Under the pieces are notes generated by a model. It did no database searches. It was not told the origin of the DNA and saw nothing but the letters and a program-made list of their open reading frames with translations. Below, one piece after another: positions 51,664 to 63,039 of a stretch of DNA of 64,000 bases. How positions within the stretch are numbered: position 1 is the first letter of the stretch; every line of letters starts with the position of its first letter. The position numbers and the translations under genes are program-made. The stretch is from Cephalopachus bancanus (lineage: Eukaryota > Chordata > Mammalia > Primates > Tarsiidae): NCBI GenBank assembly GCA_027257055.1, contig JAPVLO010000115.1, positions 3,844,001 to 3,908,000 on the forward strand, written 5' to 3'.

Positions 51664-54600
51664 ATGATAGGGACGAACTCTCACATTTCAATAATTAGCC
51701 TGAATGTGAATGGACTAAAAGCACCACTGAAAAGACACAGAATGGAAAAATGGATAAAATATCACCAGGCAACAATATACTGCCTTCAAGAGACCCATCT
51801 CACTAGAAAGGAGATACACAGACTCAAAGTAAGAGGATGGGAAACAAATTTTCAGGTGAATGGAACACAAAAGAAAGGAGGAGTCGCGATCCTAATTTCA
51901 GACAAAATACCACTTAAGCTATCAAAAATTTAAAAAGATACAGAGGGCCACTACATAATGATAAAAGGTTCACTCCATCAACAAGAAATATCTATCCTAA
52001 ACATATATGCACCCAACGTAGGTAAGCCAACTTTCATAAAGCAACTTCTAGAAAAACTAAAGAAAGATATTGACTCTAACACCATCATAACTGAGGACTT
52101 TAATACCCCACTCACAACCCTAGACAGATCATCAGGACAAAAAATCAGCAAGGAGATCTGGAACCTCAATGTGACTCTGGACCAAATGGACTTAATTGAT
52201 ACCTACAGAACACTCCATCCAAAGACTACAGAATACACATTCTACTCATAACCGCATGGAACGTATTCTAAGATCGACCACATAATTGGCCATAAATCAA
52301 GCATAAGCAAATTTAAAAGGACCAGAATTCTACCATGCACCTTCTTGGACCACAGTGTAATAAAAATAAACATTGATACCAACAAGGTCCCCCCAAAACC
52401 CACAAAGACATGGACACTAAACAGCATGATGCTAAACAACTCCTGGGTCAATGATGAAATCAAAACAGAGATCAAAATATACCTGGAAACAAATGAAAAT
52501 GAAGAAACATCTTACCAAAATCTCTGGGATGCCTTAAAAGCTGTAGTAAGAGGGGAATTTATCTCCCAACAAACACACATGAAGAAAATGAAAGGAACAC
52601 AAATTAACAGCCTAACAAGCCACCTAAGGAAGCTGGAAAAGCAAGACCACAAAAACCCTAATTTCAGCAGAAGAATCCAGATCACCAAAATAAAAGCCCA
52701 AATCCAGGAGACAGAAGACAAAAAGATAATACAAAAAAATCAGTGAAACAAAAAGTTGGTTCTTCAAAAGGATAAACAAGATTGATGGTCCCCTAGCTAG
52801 ACTGACCAAGAAAAAACAAGAAAAAACCCAAATAAGCACAATCAGAAACACAAAAGATGAAGTCACATCTGACCCTGAAGAAATACAAAAGATCATTAGA
52901 GACTACTACGTACACTTGTATGGAAGCAAACTTGAAAACCTTAAGGAAATGGAGGACTTTCTGACATCACACAAACTACCTAGGTTGGAACAAGAAGAAA
53001 TTGAGACCCTAAATAGACCAATAAAAATCAAGGAAATCGACTATGTAATAAGAAAACTACCTACAAAAAAAGCGCCCTGGTCCAGATGGCTTTCCAGCAG
53101 AATTCTACAAGACATTTAAGGAGGAGCTGATACCAATCCCACTGAAGGTATTCCAGGCGATTGAAAAAGATGGAACTCTCCCCAAATCATTTTACGAAGC
53201 CAACATCACATTGATACCCAAGCCAGGTAAAGATCCAACAGAGAAAGAGAACTACAGGCCAATATCTTTGATGAACATAGATGCTAAAATTCTCAACAAA
53301 ATCCTAGCAAACCGGATTCAACAATACTATTTCAAAAATCATCCATCGTGACCAAGTAGGCTTCATTCCTGGGATGCAAGGCTGGTTCAACATTCGTAAA
53401 ACCATAAATGTAATTAAATACATCAACAAATGTCAAAACAAAAACTACATGATTATATCATTAGATGCAGAAAAAGCTTTTGATAAAATCCAGCACCCCT
53501 TCTTGATAAAAACCCTTGAACATCTAGGAATATGGGGAACATACCTCAAAATAGTAAAAGCCATCTATGAGAAACCCACAGCCAGCATATTCCTAAACGG
53601 ACAATAATTGGAACCATTTCCCCTGAAAACTGGAACAAGACAAGGATGCCCACTCTCACCCCTCCTGTTCAACATAGTACTGGAAGTCCTGGCTCAAGCA
53701 ATCGGAGAAAAGAAGGCAATCAGGGGTATCCAAATAGGAAAAGAGGAAGTCAAGTTATCTCTCTTTGTAGACGATATGATTGTGTACCTTGAAAACCCAA
53801 GAGAATCTGTCAAAAACCTCCTTACACTGATAAAGGTCTTTGGCAAAGTCTCAGGATACAAAATAAATGTGCAAAAGACAATTGCATTTCTTTACACCAA
53901 TAATAAACAAACAGAAACCCAAATAAAAACCACAATTCCATTCACAATAGCCACAAAAAAAATGAAATACCTTGGCATCTTCCTAACCAGAGACGTGAAA
54001 GACCTTTACAAGGAAAACTACAAAACACTGCTCAAAGAAATCAAAGATGACACAAACAAGTGGAAAAATATCCCATGCTCACGGATTGGAAGAATCAACA
54101 TTGTGAAGATGTCCATCTTACCTAAGGCAATCTACAAATTCAATGCAATACCCATCAAATTACCAGCAACATTCTCCTCAGACCTAGAAAAAACAACACA
54201 GGAACTCATATGGAAACACAAATGTCCAAGAATAGCCAGAACAATCCTCAGCAAAAAAAAACAAAGCAGGTGGTATCACATTACCAGACTTCAAACTTTA
54301 CTATAAAGCTACAATCATCAAAATAGCTTGGTATTGGTATAGGAACAGGCATATAGATCAATGGAATAGAATTGAGATTTCAGAAGCAAAACCTCAATTT
54401 CTCAACCAACTCATCTTTGACAAAGCCTCCACCACCTACCACTGGGGAGAGGAGAACCTATTCAGTAAATGGTGCTGGGAAAACTGGCTGACCACATGCA
54501 GAAGATTTAAACAGGACCCCTATCTATCCCCATGCACAAAGGTTAACTCCAAATGGATCAGAGACCTAAATGTAAAACCTCAAACCATAAGAACCTTAGA

Positions 54601-55480
54601 AAATGAAGGACATACCCTCATGGAAATCGGAACTGGCATCCAATTCCTGAACAAAACCTGAAACCCACAGGTCATAAGAGAGAAGACAGACAAGTGGGAC
54701 TTTATTAAACTGACAAGCTTCTGCAAAGCCAAAGAAAGCATCAAGAGAGCAGGGAGACAGCCTACAGACTGGGAAAAAGTATTTGCCAACACCAGGTCTG
54801 ACAAAAGCTTAACATCTTGGATCTACAAGGAACTCAAGCGTGCTGAAAAGAAAAAAAACAAACAACCCCTTTATAAAATGGGCAAAAGATATGAACAGAC
54901 ACTTCACAAAGGAAGACATTCGAGCAGCCAACAGACACATGAAGAAATGTTCAACCTCACTAATCATCAGGGAGATGCAAATCAAAACCACAGTGAGATA
55001 CCACCTAACTCTAGTCAGAATGGCAATTATCAACAACTCAAAAAATAACAGCTGCTGGAGAGGGTGTGGTGAAAAGGGAACACTTCTACACTGTTGGTGG
55101 GAGTGTAAACTAGTGCAACCTCTATGGAAAGCAGTGTGGCGATTCCTAAAAGCTCTAAATATCAACCTCTCATATGACCCCGCAATCCCCCTTCTGGGAA
55201 TATATCCTGAAGAACTCAAATCACTCTATAAAAGATACCTGCACATGTATGTTTATTGCAGCTTTGTTCACAATAGCAAGAACCTGGAAGCAACCATGCT
55301 GCCCATCCAAAGAGGACTGGATTAAGAAAATGTAGTGCATACACACGATGGAATACTACGCAGCCATAAAAAAGAACAAAATCATGAATTTCGCAGCAAC
55401 CTGGATGGAACTAGAGTCTATAATACTGAGTGACCTCTCACAGAAACAAAGATCTGAGTATCACATGTTCTCACTCATAT
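51664..55480 (+). pseudogene. L1 ORF2 (endonuclease/reverse transcriptase), broken
   Basis: The start reads MIGTNSHISIISLNVNGLKA. Endonuclease landmarks follow: CLQETHL, NIYAPN, TEDFNTPLTTLDRSS (Glu where Gly-Asp-Phe is usual) and [10 protein letters not shown]. Reverse-transcriptase landmarks are [27 protein letters not shown] and the catalytic box FVDDM, where FADD is usual. The C-terminal Cys/His segment ([15 protein letters not shown]) is present at about 55,065-55,110. In-frame stops occur at about 51,931, 52,249, 52,744, 53,605 and 54,658, with frameshifts near 53,080 and 54,260, so no functional protein is possible. Confidence 0.92.
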
Positions 55481-55698
55481 AATGGACCTTGAACATCCAA
55501 TGTAATACTATAAGAAAATGACTGACAGTAGTGGGAAACTATGGGGGGGGAGATGGGATTAACGGTAGCAAATATCTGTCTGGGGACGGGGAAACACCTC
55601 TTATCAACAGGGTGCCTGAATGAAACATATTTGTATACTTAACCCTTAACTGTAGCCCACAACATCATAATAAAAAATATTGATTTAAAAAAAAAAAA

Positions 55699-56445
55699 CC
55701 ACTGAGGAAAAAAATAATAAATAAATTAAGAACATCAGTGAGCTGTGGGACAATTTCAAGTGGCCTAAATACAGATAATCGGGAGTACTGGAAAGAGAGA
55801 AGAGAGTGGGGGAGGGTACAGAAAATATTTGAAGAAATAATAGCCAAAAACTTTCCAAACCTGATGAAAACTATAAGTCCATAGATCTAAGAAGCTCAAC
55901 AAACCCCAAGTTCAACGAACTATACCAAAGTACATTAGAATCAAATTGCTCAAAATCAGTAACAGAAAAAAAAATCTTAAAAGCAGCTAGAGATAAAAGA
56001 TACATTATGTACAGAGGAACAAAGATAAGGATGACAGCAGATTTCTCACTGGAAACAATGCAAAGCAAGAGCAGCATCTTTAAAGTATTGAAAGAAAAAA
56101 ATATGCAAATCTAGAATTCAGTAGCCAGAAAAAAATATTTCTTTTTATTATTTTTTTATAAAGACAGCCTGGTCTCAAATTCCTGGCCTCAAGGGACCTC
56201 CCACCTCAGCATCCCAAGTTGCTGGGATTACAGGTGTGAGCAAAATTATCTTTCAAAAACAAAGATGAAATAAAGACTTCTTCAGACATACAACTGAAAG
56301 AACTCATTACCAGAGGAACTGACATGCCAAAAATCTTAAAGGAACTCCTTCAGGCCGAAGAAAAATGCTAACAGATGGGAATATGGATCTACATGAAGAA
56401 ATAGAGAGTACCAGAAATAGTAACTACACGGATAAATTTTCCAAA
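55699..56445 (+). mobile_element. Old L1M element, right portion
   Basis: It resumes the host element interrupted at 49,305: 'aacatcagtgagctgtggga', 'caatttcaagtggccta', 'acagaaaatatttgaagaaa', 'ttaaaagcagctagagataa', 'atgacagcagatttctcact' and 'ggaactccttcaggccgaag'. These are the standard order of old L1 ORF1-region sequence. An inverted Alu fragment interrupts it at 56,140. Confidence 0.88.
56140..56240 (-). mobile_element. Inverted Alu fragment inside the old L1M
   Basis: 'cctggtctcaaattcctggc', 'cccacctcagcatcccaagt' and 'gctgggattacaggtgtgag' are Alu left-arm sequence in reverse. It is about 100 bases long. Confidence 0.75.
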
Positions 56446-57624
56446 CATCTAGCTGTAAAGGGGGACAGGAAGACAGGGTAGTTTTGCTATTGGCAGGCAA
56501 GGGGCTAAGGGAGGTGTCTATTTGGGTTTTGAGGACATAGGAGCAGTCTGAGGACATATAAAGCTGATGGAAAAGCAGGTAAGAAGGGAGAGGTGAGAGT
56601 GTAGGTTAGACAAGGCAGAGTTTAGGGCTTGGACAGCAAGGGGAGTCTCTGGCAGAAGGAGGCCAAGCATTTCTGTGACTACAAACCAGAGAAAAAGATG
56701 GGTACCTGGACAGGAACCTTTGCCAGTCCAGTGGGAGCAGGATCACAGTCTTTCTATAGTCTTTGGCTGATGAATGTGTACTGCTTGTATAATCAGAAGA
56801 AAAAGCACACATTTGTTGTGCCATCCACAAGGTAGATCAGGAAATGAAGCCAGAAAGGCTAAAAGCCTGGAGAAGAATGAAGGGTGCCAGGTTTGAGGAC
56901 CATCCCTCTTCCCAAACACCAAAGCTCTACTGAAATCTGCCCTTCCTAAACCTTATTGACATTCTAGGTCCCATAAGTAAATGCAGAATGCCAAAACACT
57001 GAAAGAACCTCAAGAGGAAAAAAAAAATCAGGGCACAAATTATAGTCTGGTTCTCTCTGATCACCCTCCAATAGGTGTCCCCTGCGGGAAATCAAAAGGG
57101 AGTCTGAGTGATGCACGGAGCTGGTATTTTAAATTCAGGAATGCCACTTCTACCCAGTGAAGCTATTTAAGTATTCACAGTACAGATTAGGAACAAAAAA
57201 ACTGTATGTCTGCAAGTACCAATGTTTTTATTTGGGCATTAGGAACAAAAGAAATAGTCAATCATTCACTAAGACAAAAATGACATTTTACGTGAGAGCC
57301 ACTGAACCCTCCCATGGTAATATGCCTTTCAAGGGATCGCTTCTCAACCGAACAAGCTGATTACGGTATGAGCCATGCACAAAGTGAAAATTACTGCAAG
57401 GAAGCTGTCTGAAAGACAAGAAAGAGGGCGCCATGCCAACTCTGCCAGGTAGTGCTCACTTAGGCCAGCACCTCCACACCCTTCCAGCTTTACTCGGGAA
57501 GCTCTCTGCCAGCTGCAGGTGTACTCACAATGGCTTCTGTGGCAGCGAAGCCTGATGAGGAAGGATCAAAATCAACCAGGGCGTGACAGGGCAGCGAGTC
57601 ATACTTTCCATAAGCAATACCCCG
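56446..57624. other. TXNDC15: TXNDC15 intron 1, no recognised feature
   Basis: About 1.2 kb between old repeats. Open frames under 75 codons only. Confidence 0.45.
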
Positions 57625-57629
57625 TGTGC

Positions 57630-57765
57630 TCATCTAACAAATGGAGACAGTATCACCAAAATGCAGAAAATTACAGGGCTGCTGTAAAGATTAAATGAGA
57701 AAAGAAGTGTATTCGGTCCCTGGCATAGGCTAAGCACTCCATAAATGGCTGCAGCAATGGTGATA
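57630..57765 (+). repeat. MIR fragment
   Basis: 'gggctgctgtaaagattaaa', 'ggtccctggcataggctaag' and 'cactccataaatggctgc' form the MIR 3' half. Confidence 0.65.
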
Positions 57766-57824
57766 ATGATAACAACTGGTGTTTACAATTCAAAGAGCTG
57801 GAAAGTTCTATGGGTTCACCTGCT

Positions 57825-58520
57825 AAACACATTCACAATCCATCCACTTCCCCTCATCCCCACTAATACTCCTCAGCCAAGGCTTCAGTCGCCTCTCACC
57901 TAGAAAGTGCTGTAGCCACCCAACCGGGCTCCCTGGTCAGCCCTCGATCCCCCTCCGGGCCCTGCTCCTCACAGCAATCCAAGTGCAACTGAAAGTTGAA
58001 AGGGAAGATCAGGTCACTCCCCTGCTAAAACCCTTTCAGTGGCAGCGCCTGCCCTGCGAATGAGTCTGCATTCTGCAGCATAGTAACCAGGCCCCTTGTG
58101 ACGTGGCCTCTGTCGGTACTCTCTCACCTGGTGCCACCAGACACCTCTGGTTCTGATCACTTACACTCCCCCACTTGCCTCATGGCAGGCCCGCTGTTTC
58201 TCTGCCAGGAAGTTCTCCGCCTCCTAGTTCATCCTCACCCTTCAGATCTCACCCTAAATATCACTCGGTAAGGACACATTCCCTGTCCGTCAGACCAGGT
58301 TGGGAGTTCTCCCATTGTAGCACGCAATAATGCCCTGGGACTCTCCTTGATGCATTTTTCACACTTGCAATTTTCTTAATTATCTGTAGTCAGACAGAGC
58401 AGCAGGCCTGCCTTCCCCCACCAAAGAGGAAGGCGGGCCTGCTGCTCTGTCTGACTCACCACGGTCTCCCCAGTGCACTGTGTCTGGCGTATGATGAGTG
58501 CTCAGTGAGACTGCTAGCTG
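57825..58520 (+). repeat. LINE-2 (L2) 3' portion containing a strong hairpin
   Basis: 'gatcaggtcactcccctgc', 'aaaccctttcagtggcagc', 'ggccccttgtgacgtggcc', 'ttcagatctcaccctaaata' and the 3' end 'gtatgatgagtgctcagtga' follow L2. At 58,388-58,456 the L2 order is disturbed by an inverted repeat: the right arm fits the expected L2 phrase, while the left arm looks like an extra inverted copy of it. Confidence 0.7.
58388..58456. repeat. 29-bp near-perfect inverted repeat (hairpin) with an 11-base loop
   Basis: Arms at 58,388-58,416 and 58,428-58,456 are reverse complements except for one position. The left arm starts AGTCAGACAGAGCAGCAGG and the right arm ends CCTGCTGCTCTGTCTGACT. The loop is CCCACCAAAGA. 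In plus-strand RNA the single mismatch is a G-U pair, so the stem would be continuous. In minus-strand RNA (the sense of TXNDC15 intron 1) it is one A-C mismatch. Size and loop fall near microRNA precursor range, although a stem this perfect can also be a recent local inverted duplication. Confidence 0.95.
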
Positions 58521-58912
58521 ATTGACTAGTGAAGACCGGTGTAGGAGGCTTGAAGGCAGGAGTCTGCTTCCATCCCTAGATGTCCAGATAACACTGCCAC
58601 CTCCAGTGGCATCCTCTGCAGAAAAAAAGGCTTGGATTGTCACCACCCTGAGAAAGAACCAGGTGGTGAAGTTTTCTGTCTTAACCCCATGCATAGCCTG
58701 GCCACAATGACCCACCCCATGGCTGATGTTATCCTCAAGATCTACATTAATGTGACTCAGACTGCAAGGTGGGCTCACACTGACTGTAACAATAAGTAAG
58801 CCCCCAAAACAGCCAGAGCCCTGCCAGGAAACAGCACATTTAACTTGGGCAGTTTGAGGACAGTTTAATAAAGGGACTGCCAACATGTGGGCTGGGTGTA
58901 AAGAAACTAAAA
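58521..58912. other. TXNDC15: TXNDC15 intron 1, no recognised feature
   Basis: About 390 bases between the L2 and the truncated L1. Nothing recognised. Confidence 0.4.
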
Positions 58913-59862
58913 GTCCAAAAGAATCTGTCAAAAACCAGCTTGAGCTAATAAAGGACTCTGGCAAAGTCTTGGGGTACAAAAGAAATGTGCAAAAGACAGT
59001 TGCATTCTTATACACCAACAACAAGCAGGCAGAGAACCAAATAAAAAGCACAATCCCATTCACAATAGCCACACACAAAAAATGAAATACCTCGGCATCT
59101 TCCTAACCAGAGAAGTGAAAGACCTTTACAATGAGAACTACCAAACACTGCTCAAAGAAATCCAAGAAGACACAAACAAATGGAAAAATATTCCATGCTC
59201 ATGGATAGGAAGAATCAACATTGTTAAGATGTCCATCCTACCAAAGGCAATCTACAGATTGAACACAATACCCATTAAATTACCAACATCATTCTTCTCA
59301 GACATGACAATACAGAAATTCATATGAAAACATAAACCACGAATAGCCAAATCAATACTTAGCAAAAGAAACAAAGCAGGAGGTATCACACTTCTAGACT
59401 TCAAACTTTACTATCAGGCTACAATAATCAAAATAGCCTGGTATTGGTATAAGAACAGGCATATAGACCAATGGAGCAGGATAGAGATTCCGGAAGCCTC
59501 AATTTCTCAACCAACTCATCTTTGACAAAGCCTCCAACAACCACCACTGGGGAGAGGAAAACCTATTCAGTAAGTGGTGCTGGGAAAATTGGCTGATCAC
59601 ATGCAGAAGAGTGAAACAGCACCCCTACCTAACAGCATACACAAAAATTAACTCTAAATGGATCAAAGACCTAAACGTAAAACCTCAAACTATAAGAATC
59701 TTAGAAAATGCAGGAGACACCCTTAGGGAAATTGGAACTGGCAACCAATTCCTGATCAAAACCCTAAGTGCCCATACCATAAGAAATAAGACAGACAAGT
59801 GGGACTTCATCAAACTGACAAGCTTCTGCAAAGCAAAAGAAACCATCAAGAGAGTGGGAAGA

Positions 59863-60153
59863 GCCAGGCTCGGTGGCTCAGCCTGTAATCCCAGCGCTTT
59901 GGAAGGCTGAGGTGAGTGGATTGCCTGAGCCGGCGGGTTTGAGACCCGCCTGGGCAACTTGGCGAGACCTCATCTCTACAATAAATCAAAAAATCAGCCG
60001 GGTGTGGTAACACGTGCCTGTAATTCCGGCTACTCGGAAGGCTGAGGCGGCAGGATCGCCGAAGCCCAGCAGGTCGAGGCTGCAGTGGCTGGGAGGGGCC
60101 ACTGCACTCCAGTCTGGGCGACAGAGTGAGACTCCAACTCAAAAAAAAAAAAA
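59863..60153 (+). mobile_element. Young lineage-specific Alu inside the second L1
   Basis: AGTGGGAAG flanks both sides (59,853-59,861 and 60,154-60,162). Head 'gccaggctcggtggctcag', link 'ctacaataaatcaaaaaatc', right arm 'gcccagcaggtcgaggctg', A tail. Confidence 0.96.
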
Positions 60154-60650
60154 AGTGGGAAGGCAGCCCACAGAATGGTAAAAAGTATTTGCCATCTATA
60201 TATCTGACAAAGGCCTAACATCTAGCATCTATAAGGAACTCAAACATGCCAAAAGGAAAAAAACAAACAGCCCCATTAAAAAAGTGGGTAAAAGACATGA
60301 ATAGACACTTCTCAAAAGAAGATATACAGGCAGCCAACAGACACATGAAAAAGTGCTCAGCCTCACTCATCATCAGAGAAATGCAAATCAAAACCACACT
60401 AAGATGCCACCTAACCCCAGTAAGAATGGCCATCATTAATAAAACAAACAACAACAGATGCTGGCAAGGATATGGAGAAAAAGGAACACTTCTACACTGC
60501 AGGTGGGAATGCAAACTAGTGCAACCTCTTTGGAAGACAGTGTGGTGATTTCTGGAAGAACTGGAAATTGACCTTCCATATGACCTAGCAATTCCCCTAT
60601 TGGGAATACACCCAGAGGAACTCAAATCATTCTACAAAAAAATACCTGCA

Positions 60651-60789
60651 GCCGGGCTCAGTGGCTCAGCCTGTAATTCCGCACCTTTGGGAGACCGAGG
60701 TGAGTGGATTGCCTGAGCCCGTGGGTTCGAGACCCACCTGGGCAACTTGGTGACACCTCATCTCTACAATAAATTAAAAAAAAAAAAAA
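60651..60789 (+). mobile_element. Free Alu left monomer inserted in the second L1
   Basis: Only the left arm is present: 'gccgggctcagtggctcagc' to 'ctcatctctacaataaatta', then a run of A. AATACCTGCA flanks it (60,641-60,650 and 60,790-60,799). CpGs at the head and 'ggttcgagac' (the B-box) are intact, so it looks young. It was inserted as a half unit. Confidence 0.95.
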
Positions 60790-61161
60790 AATACCTGCAC
60801 ACGCATATTTGTTGCAGCAAAAACATGGAACCAACTATGCTGCCCATCGAAGCTTGACTGGATTAAAAAAATGTGGTACATACACACAATGGAATATTAT
60901 GCAGCCATAAAGAAGGACAAACATATGGACTTCGCAGCAACTTTGGATTTAGAGTCGATCATATTCAGTGATCTATCAAAGAAACAAAACAGAGTACCAT
61001 ATGTTCTCACTCATAAGCAGACCTTGAACAATTATCATAATACTATGAGAAAGGGATTGGCAGTTGAGGGAGGCTGCCGGGGAGGGAGGGGCACACCTCA
61101 TCAACAAGGGTACCTGCATGATGAACATTTGTATACCTAACCCTGAACTGTACTCCACATG

Positions 61162-61446
61162 TTTTTTTTTTTTAGTTGGAGTCTCACTCTGTCGCCCAGA
61201 CTGGAGTGCAGTGGCCGCTCCTGGCCTCCGCAGCCTCGACCTGCTGGGCTCCGGCGATCCTTCCGCCTCCGCCTTCCGGGTAGCCGGAATTACAGGCAGG
61301 CGCTACCACGCCCAGCTGATTTTTTGATTTATTGTAGAGATGAGGTCTCACTGCCCAGGTGGGTCTCGAACCCGTGGGCTCAGGCAATCCACTCACCTCA
61401 GCCTCCCAAAGGCACGGGATTACAGGCTAAGCCACCGAGCCCGGCT
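61162..61446 (-). mobile_element. Young lineage-specific Alu, inverted, in the 3' end of the second L1
   Basis: T-tract, 'gagtctcactctgtcgccc', 'gcagcctcgacctgctgggc', 'ttgatttattgtagagatg' and 'gccaccgagcccggc'. The central link is slightly shortened. No clear target-site duplication was found. Confidence 0.94.
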
Positions 61447-61488
61447 TACATCTTTAAAATTAAAAAAATAAAAAATTTTTTAAAAATG

Positions 61489-61770
61489 GGCTGGGCTCGG
61501 TGGATCAGCCTGTAATTCCAGCACTTTGGGAGGCTGAGACGAGTGGATTGCCTGAGTCTGCAGATTCGCAATCAATCCGAGCAACTTGGCAAGACCTCCA
61601 TTCTACAATAAATCAAAAATTAGCCGGGCATGGTAGTGCGCGCCTGCAGTTCCGGTTACTTGGAAGGCTGAGGCAGAAGGTTCGCCAGTCCAGCAAGTTG
61701 ACGCTGGGGTGACTGAGCATACCACTGCACTTCAGCCTGGGCCCGGAGTGAGACTCCAACTTAAAAATAA
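61489..61770 (+). mobile_element. Alu, lineage-specific type, facing the previous Alu
   Basis: 'ggctgggctcggtggatcag' head, 'ctacaataaatcaaaaatta', 'cagcaagttgacgctggg' and an A/T-rich tail. Only about 42 bases separate it from the inverted Alu on its left. Confidence 0.92.
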
Positions 61771-62192
61771 TTAATTAATTGATTTTTTTAAAAAAAGAAA
61801 CCAAAAGCTGAAGAACTCCAAGGCCAAAAACCACAGAAGAGCCAGTTTCCACTCACAGACCTTAAGGATCCAGAGGCAGAAGCAGTTACCTAACCTCGAA
61901 ACATCAAGGGCGACACAGAGAACTGCTCTCCAGAAGTCTTTCCGTGGGAGTCACACCCAGCCTGTGATGATCTCTGAGGGAGGCAGCTAAGAGAAGCGAT
62001 ACCCTGACCTCACTCTCGCCTCATTCCAATCCAAAGGAAGCAAGAAGGCAGGACAGCTGGTATTAACCCCACACGAGGCAGTCACCCACGGCAAAGAGCA
62101 GAGTGGAGAAGCTGGAGAATGACCTGAGGAGCAAACAGAAGATACCCGGCACATGCCATCACCTCTGTGAGGCTGGTAGTGGGAATGCGGAG
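61771..62192. other. TXNDC15: TXNDC15 intron 1, no recognised feature
   Basis: About 420 bases without recognised content. Confidence 0.4.
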
Positions 62193-62420
62193 GTTGGGCT
62201 GTGAAATCAGGCAGACTTGGGCTTAAATCGCGGCTCTTCCAACTTCTGGCTGGATGCCCTTGGCAAAGGACTTACCGGCTCTGAGTCTCAGTTTACTCAT
62301 CTGTAAAACGGGAACAAGAACACCTACTGCATAAGCACTTAAAGATTAAACAAGATGATGCTCATAAAACTCTGGGCACAGCACCTGGCACACAGTGAGC
62401 GCTTTCATTCATGGTCGTTG
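62193..62420 (+). repeat. MIR, nearly full length
   Basis: 'gaaatcaggcagacttgggc', 'cttggcaaaggacttaccgg', 'tactcatctgtaaaacggga' and 'cagcacctggcacacagtga' follow the consensus from end to end. Confidence 0.88.
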
Positions 62421-62755
62421 TGTTACTCACTCTTCTCCCTGCTCAGCGGTGTCTGCTGCCCTGCCTCCTTCCAGGCCACCCCAGAGAAAGGAACGACCTG
62501 CCCGTTCCGTTAAGGCCCGAAGGGTCTGGTCTTCGACAGGACTGTGAAGAGTGGGGTGAAAGGGCCATGAGAGTAAGGCCTCCACTCCCTACTCCAGCCA
62601 TGCCCCCAGGAAGGCTGCCTTCCTCACTGAGGGAGTCCCTGAGAGCATGCCCTGGAGAGCTGGGGGTTACCTCGGAAGTCACCTGAGTTTCTCCTGTCTG
62701 TCCCTTACACCGGCACCTGAACAAGAGCGGCCTCCTTAAGAAAGTGGTCCAGCAG
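62421..62755. other. TXNDC15: TXNDC15 intron 1 between MIRs
   Basis: G+C-rich intron. Overlapping open frames of about 90 codons on both strands lack recognisable content. Confidence 0.4.
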
Positions 62756-62759
62756 GGTG

Positions 62760-62950
62760 GGCTCTAGCATGGGCTTTGGCGTCAGACAGGCTCTGCCATT
62801 CACCAGGTATGCAAACTGACGCAGACTGCCTGATCTCTGAGCTTCAGCATCTTCATCAGTGACACGGAGACGGTAATGCAACCAATCTCACAGGGTTAGT
62901 GGGAGGATTAAACAAGACCGTGATGTAAAGCATCACTGTGCACGAAGAAA
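62760..62950 (+). repeat. MIR
   Basis: 'gggctttggcgtcagacagg', 'ctgatctctgagcttcagca', 'aatctcacagggttagtgg' and 'gaggattaaacaagaccgtg' give the MIR order. Confidence 0.8.
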
Positions 62951-63039
62951 GGGAGCCACGGGCTCCTAATCGGGCCACCATAAATGTAGCTACTTGTTCT
63001 GATTATTGCTCATAACGAAGTGCCCCTGACAGGAGGGTA

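Larger units (their letters stand above)
49306..55698 (+). mobile_element. Nearly full-length L1 retrotransposon inserted into an older L1M
   Basis: It has a 5' UTR of about 1.3 kb, ORF1 and ORF2 remnants, and a 3' UTR with AATAAAA close to a 12-base A tail. The left flank ends CACAGAGGAGA and the right flank begins CACTGAGGAAA, a plausible imperfect target-site duplication inside the host L1M. About 6.4 kb, so essentially complete. Both frames are broken by stop codons and frameshifts, so it is no longer able to move by itself, but divergence is modest. The 5' UTR gives overlapping open frames on both strands that are not genes. Confidence 0.92.
58913..61488 (+). mobile_element. Second L1, 5'-truncated, interrupted by three Alus
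   Basis: It starts within ORF2 at 'ccaaaagaatctgtcaaaaa', equivalent to about 53,800 of the first L1. It contains [39 protein letters not shown], the C-terminal Cys/His segment near 60,460-60,510 and a 3' UTR ending in A-rich sequence at about 61,450-61,488. Alus at 59,863, 60,651 and 61,162 interrupt it. Frames are broken. It is similar to but distinct from the first L1. Confidence 0.9.

Noticed and set aside
58380..59078. Minus-strand open frame of 232 codons
   Set aside because: It reads antisense through the start of an L1 fragment and the L2 hairpin. No domain supports it.
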